From: Alphaproteobacteria bacterium
GTDB taxonomy: Bacteria > Pseudomonadota > Alphaproteobacteria > Geminicoccales > Geminicoccaceae
Direction: 5' to 3'
NCBI GenBank assembly: GCA_026982585.1
Contig: JALSGW010000366.1
Location: 1 to 9,360, forward strand
DNA length: 9,360 bases
Part shown: one piece after another, positions 6,943 through 9,360 of the stretch
Layout of the letters: every line of letters starts with the position of its first letter
Position numbering within the stretch: position 1 is the stretch's first letter
Program-made: the position numbers and the translations under genes
The notes under the pieces: generated by a model
Database searches by the model: none
Told to the model about the DNA's origin: nothing
Seen by the model: the letters and a program-made list of their open reading frames with translations, nothing else

Positions 6943-8063
6943 GGTCGGCGCATCCCCTCGCGCCGGTAACGGCGGCACAACCGCCGGCCGAGACGGGTGA
7001 GCAGCTCGTAGCCGATGGTGCCGGCAAGCCGGGCCAGCTCGTCCACCCCATCCGGGCCGCCGATCAGCTCCACCTCCGTGCCGGGTGCGAGGAGGCGCTC
7101 GGGCACCCGGCTCACATCGAGGCCGATCAGGTCCATGGACACCCGGCCGGCATAGGGCACGGGAATCCCGTTGATGCGGGCGACACCGCGGCCGCTCAAG
7201 CTGCGCAACAATCCGTCCGCATATCCCACCGGGACGGTGGCGATGCGCGCTCCCGCGGGCGCCCGGTAGGTGGCGCCGTAGCCCACCGATGCGGCCTCCT
7301 CGAGGGCGAACACGCGCAGGATGGGTGCGGTGAGCCGCACCACCGGCTGCATGGGATTGGGCCGGTCGGGGGTGGGGTTGACGCCGTAGAGCGCCACTCC
7401 GGGGCGGCAGAGATCGAACCGGTAGGCCTCGCCCAGAAAGATGCCGCTCGATGCGGCGAGACTGCGCGGTACCTCCGGCAGCACCCGCGCCAGGGACCGG
7501 AACCGGGCGAGCTGTTCGGCGTTGAGCGGATGGTCGGGCTCGTCGGCGCAGGCGAGATGGCTCATCACCAGCAGCGGCCGGAGTTCCGCCATCCCCTCCG
7601 CCGCCGCGGCCTCGAGCTCCGCCGCGGTGAAGCCGAGACGGGTCATGCCGGTGTCCACGTGCAAGGCACAGGGAAGCCGCCGCTCCACCCGCCGGGCCAC
7701 CTGCCGCCACAGCGCGAGCTCGCCCGGGTGGTTGAGGACCGGCACCAGGCGGCCGGCGAGAAAGGCTTCCGATTCGCCCCGTCCGACGCCGTCCAGCACC
7801 AGGATGTCCGCTTCGGGCAACAGCCTGCGCAGGGCGATCCCCTCCTCGAGGCGGGCCACGAACAGGCGCCGGCAGCCGGCATCCCACAGCGCCCGCGCCA
7901 CCGGCTCCGCGCCGAGCCCATAGGCGTCCGCCTTGACCACCGCCGCCACCTCGGCAGGCCGGGCACAATCCCGCAGCATCCGCCAGTTGGCGACCACCGC
8001 GTCGAGATCGATCTCGAGCAGCGCCCGGGCGCGCCCGCGCACCTCGAGAGCGTCACGGGACAT
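6939..8063 (-). CDS. alr: Alanine racemase
   Basis: A 374-residue PLP enzyme of fold type III, the usual length, which interconverts L- and D-alanine for peptidoglycan in the cytoplasm. The PLP lysine is K44 in AVVKADAYGLG, the second catalytic base is Y262 in SVGYGATYRA, R220 in LCRPGVALYG is the expected PLP-nitrogen contact, and GRVSMDL (306-312) closes the active site. The N-terminal TIM barrel (about 14-235) and C-terminal beta domain (about 240-370) are both complete. ATG 8063 lies 11 bases inside the end of dnaB and is preceded by only a weak GAG. A GTG at codon 8 is possible but has no better ribosome site. dnaB followed by alr is also found in E. coli, so the linkage is old. Whether this is the biosynthetic (alr) or a catabolic (dadX-like) enzyme is inferred from this context as alr. 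Confidence 0.96.
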   Translation of the reverse strand: MSRDALEVRGRARALLEIDLDAVVANWRMLRDCARPAEVAAVVKADAYGLGAEPVARALWDAGCRRLFVARLEEGIALRRLLPEADILVLDGVGRGESEAFLAGRLVPVLNHPGELALWRQVARRVERRLPCALHVDTGMTRLGFTAAELEAAAAEGMAELRPLLVMSHLACADEPDHPLNAEQLARFRSLARVLPEVPRSLAASSGIFLGEAYRFDLCRPGVALYGVNPTPDRPNPMQPVVRLTAPILRVFALEEAASVGYGATYRAPAGARIATVPVGYADGLLRSLSGRGVARINGIPVPYAGRVSMDLIGLDVSRVPERLLAPGTEVELIGGPDGVDELARLAGTIGYELLTRLGRRLCRRYRREGMRRP

Positions 8064-9360
8064 CGACGTACTCGGCGGTCTCGAGGTTGCGGAAGCGGCC
8101 GAAATTGGCGTCGAACTGCAGATGCACGCGGCCGATGGGACCGTTGCGCTGCTTGGCGATGATCACCTCGGCCTTGTTGTGGCACTGTTCGAGACGCTCC
8201 CGCCAGCGCCGATGGCGCTCGTCGAACCGCTCCGGGCTCTCCCCGTCCCGGGGCTGCGGTTCGGCCCGGGCGAGATAGTATTCCTCGCGGTAGACGAACA
8301 TCACCACATCCGCATCCTGCTCGATGGTGCCGCTCTCCCGCAGATCCGAGAGCTGGGGCCGCTTGTCCTCCCGGCTTTCGACCGCCCGCGACAGCTGGGA
8401 GAGGGCCAGCACCGGCACCTCCAGCTCCTTGGCGATGGCCTTGAGCCCCTGGGTGATCTCGCTCACCTCCTGCACCCGGTTGGCCTGGGCGTAGCTGCCG
8501 GTGCCGCGCAGAAGCTGCAGATAGTCCACCACCACCAGGGACAGGCCGTGCGAGCGCTTGAGCCGGCGGGCGCGGGAGCGCAGGGCGGCGATCGAGAGCG
8601 CCGGCGTGTCGTCGATGAACAGCGGTCGCGCCGCCAGGCGCTGGGTGGCCTCGACGATGCGGTGGAAGTCCTCCTCCTTGAGCCGCCCCTTGCGCAGTTC
8701 GTCGCTGGGAATGCCCGCCTCCGCCGACAGCAGGCGGGTGGCCAGCTGCTCGGCCGACATCTCGAGCGAGAACAGGGCCACCGTATAGTTCTCGTGGCGC
8801 AGACCCTCCGCATCCACGCCGGCGGCCCGGCTGGCCGCGGCATTGGCGGCGATGGTGAGTGCGAGCGCCGTCTTGCCCATGCTCGGGCGGCCGGCGAGCA
8901 CGATGAGATCGGACCGCTGCAGCCCGCCGAGGCGATCGTCCAGTCCGATCAGGCCGGTGGGCACGCCGGTGACCCGCCCCTCCTTCTGATAGGCGGAGTG
9001 GATGAGCCGCACGGCGCTCTCCAGCACCTCCGGAAAGCCCCGGAAATCGCCCCTCCGCTCGCCCCGCTGGGCGAGCTCGAAGAGACGCTGTTCGGCGTCC
9101 TCGATCTGCTCGAGGCCGCTCTTCGCGGTCTCCGGATCATACGCCTCCTTCACCACCTCCTCGCCGATGGCGATCAGCCGCCGGCGGATCGCGAGGTCGT
9201 GCACCACCCGCGCGTAATCGACGGCGTGCACCAAACTCTCGGCGGCCCGCGCCATGCGGGCGAGGTATTCGGCCCCGTCCAGCTCGCGCAGCGCCTCGTC
9301 GTGCTCGAAGAGATGGAACAGGGTGGTGTGGTCGGCGAGCTGCCCTTTGGCGATGCGTTC
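8053..9360 (-). CDS. dnaB: Replicative DNA helicase DnaB, N terminus beyond the right edge
   Basis: The window holds the last 435 residues, and the frame is open to the edge. The visible part begins inside the N-terminal helical domain (GQLADHTTLF, then GAEYLARMA). After the linker comes the RecA-like motor domain: Walker A GRPSMGKT (visible residues 157-164), the catalytic-Glu region FSLEMS, Walker B VVVDYLQLL, ALSQLSR, and the arginine-finger segment AKQRNGPIG. No intein interrupts these motifs. Between YREE and AEVII the loop is 36 residues, against 11 in E. coli as I recall it, with a charged coiled-looking insert. Such a longer loop fits alphaproteobacterial DnaB. The hexamer unwinds DNA at the replication fork. 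An internal ATG at 9255 is not the start, because the N-terminal domain clearly continues upstream. The TGA lies 11 bases inside alr. Confidence 0.97.
   Translation of the reverse strand, partial: ERIAKGQLADHTTLFHLFEHDEALRELDGAEYLARMARAAESLVHAVDYARVVHDLAIRRRLIAIGEEVVKEAYDPETAKSGLEQIEDAEQRLFELAQRGERRGDFRGFPEVLESAVRLIHSAYQKEGRVTGVPTGLIGLDDRLGGLQRSDLIVLAGRPSMGKTALALTIAANAAASRAAGVDAEGLRHENYTVALFSLEMSAEQLATRLLSAEAGIPSDELRKGRLKEEDFHRIVEATQRLAARPLFIDDTPALSIAALRSRARRLKRSHGLSLVVVDYLQLLRGTGSYAQANRVQEVSEITQGLKAIAKELEVPVLALSQLSRAVESREDKRPQLSDLRESGTIEQDADVVMFVYREEYYLARAEPQPRDGESPERFDERHRRWRERLEQCHNKAEVIIAKQRNGPIGRVHLQFDANFGRFRNLETAEYVDVP

Noticed and set aside
6173..7051. Extension of the mlaF frame upstream through mlaE
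   Set aside because: It is an alternative-frame reading of mlaE. ABC ATPase homology begins at the ATG at 6172, which has the typical ATGA overlap.
6943..7968. Extension of the mlaE frame far upstream, through alr
   Set aside because: The upstream part is an out-of-frame reading of alr with Arg/Gly/Pro-rich low complexity. MlaE homology begins at the GTG at 6942.
1..9360. Mobile elements, CRISPR arrays, tRNA or rRNA genes, inteins, phage or defence genes
   Set aside because: I looked for terminal inverted repeats, regular repeats, tRNA-like cloverleaf segments and intein-type interruptions of dnaB and radA motifs, and saw none. Composition is uniform, with no sign of an inserted island.

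Overview
The window is about 9.4 kb of very GC-rich DNA (my estimate by eye is close to 70 % G+C). It is packed wall to wall with genes on the minus strand. Everything recognisable is chromosomal housekeeping. The gene set and order (dnaB, alr, an MlaE/MlaF ABC transporter pair, radA, cvpA, purF, a short-chain dehydrogenase-like gene, then pyrB and pyrC) fit an alphaproteobacterium, most likely of the Rhodospirillales sort. The long extra loop near the C terminus of DnaB points the same way. This assignment is inferred from recalled gene order and protein character, not from a search. I see no mobile element, CRISPR array, tRNA, rRNA or phage gene.

Reading in the direction of transcription (right to left), the window opens inside dnaB (9360-8053, N terminus missing). 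Then come alr (8063-6939), mlaE-like permease (6942-6169), mlaF-like ATPase (6172-5390), radA (5380-4010), cvpA (4013-3390), purF (3393-1924) and an SDR-like gene (1921-1199). These eight genes are joined by overlaps of 11, 4 and 4 bp, a 9-bp gap, overlaps of 4 and 4 bp, and a 2-bp gap. They look like one translationally coupled operon. The only real intergenic space is 1082-1198 (117 bp). It holds weak hairpins and a good sigma70-type promoter candidate for the second unit, pyrB (1081-146) and pyrC (146 to the left edge, partial), which overlap by 1 bp.

Functionally the first unit mixes replication (DnaB), recombination and repair (RadA), cell wall precursor supply (Alr makes D-alanine), outer-membrane lipid traffic (MlaE/MlaF) and the committed step of purine synthesis (PurF). 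The second unit carries steps two and three of pyrimidine synthesis (PyrB, PyrC). The adjacency of purine and pyrimidine entry enzymes is notable but may be incidental.

I did not find an undescribed multi-gene system. The best lead is the SDR-like protein after purF. It keeps the nucleotide-binding glycine motif and the active-site lysine but has replaced the catalytic Asn, Ser and Tyr by His, Cys and Ile. It still has the strongest ribosome binding site in the window, so it looks like an expressed pseudoenzyme or a dehydrogenase with altered chemistry.
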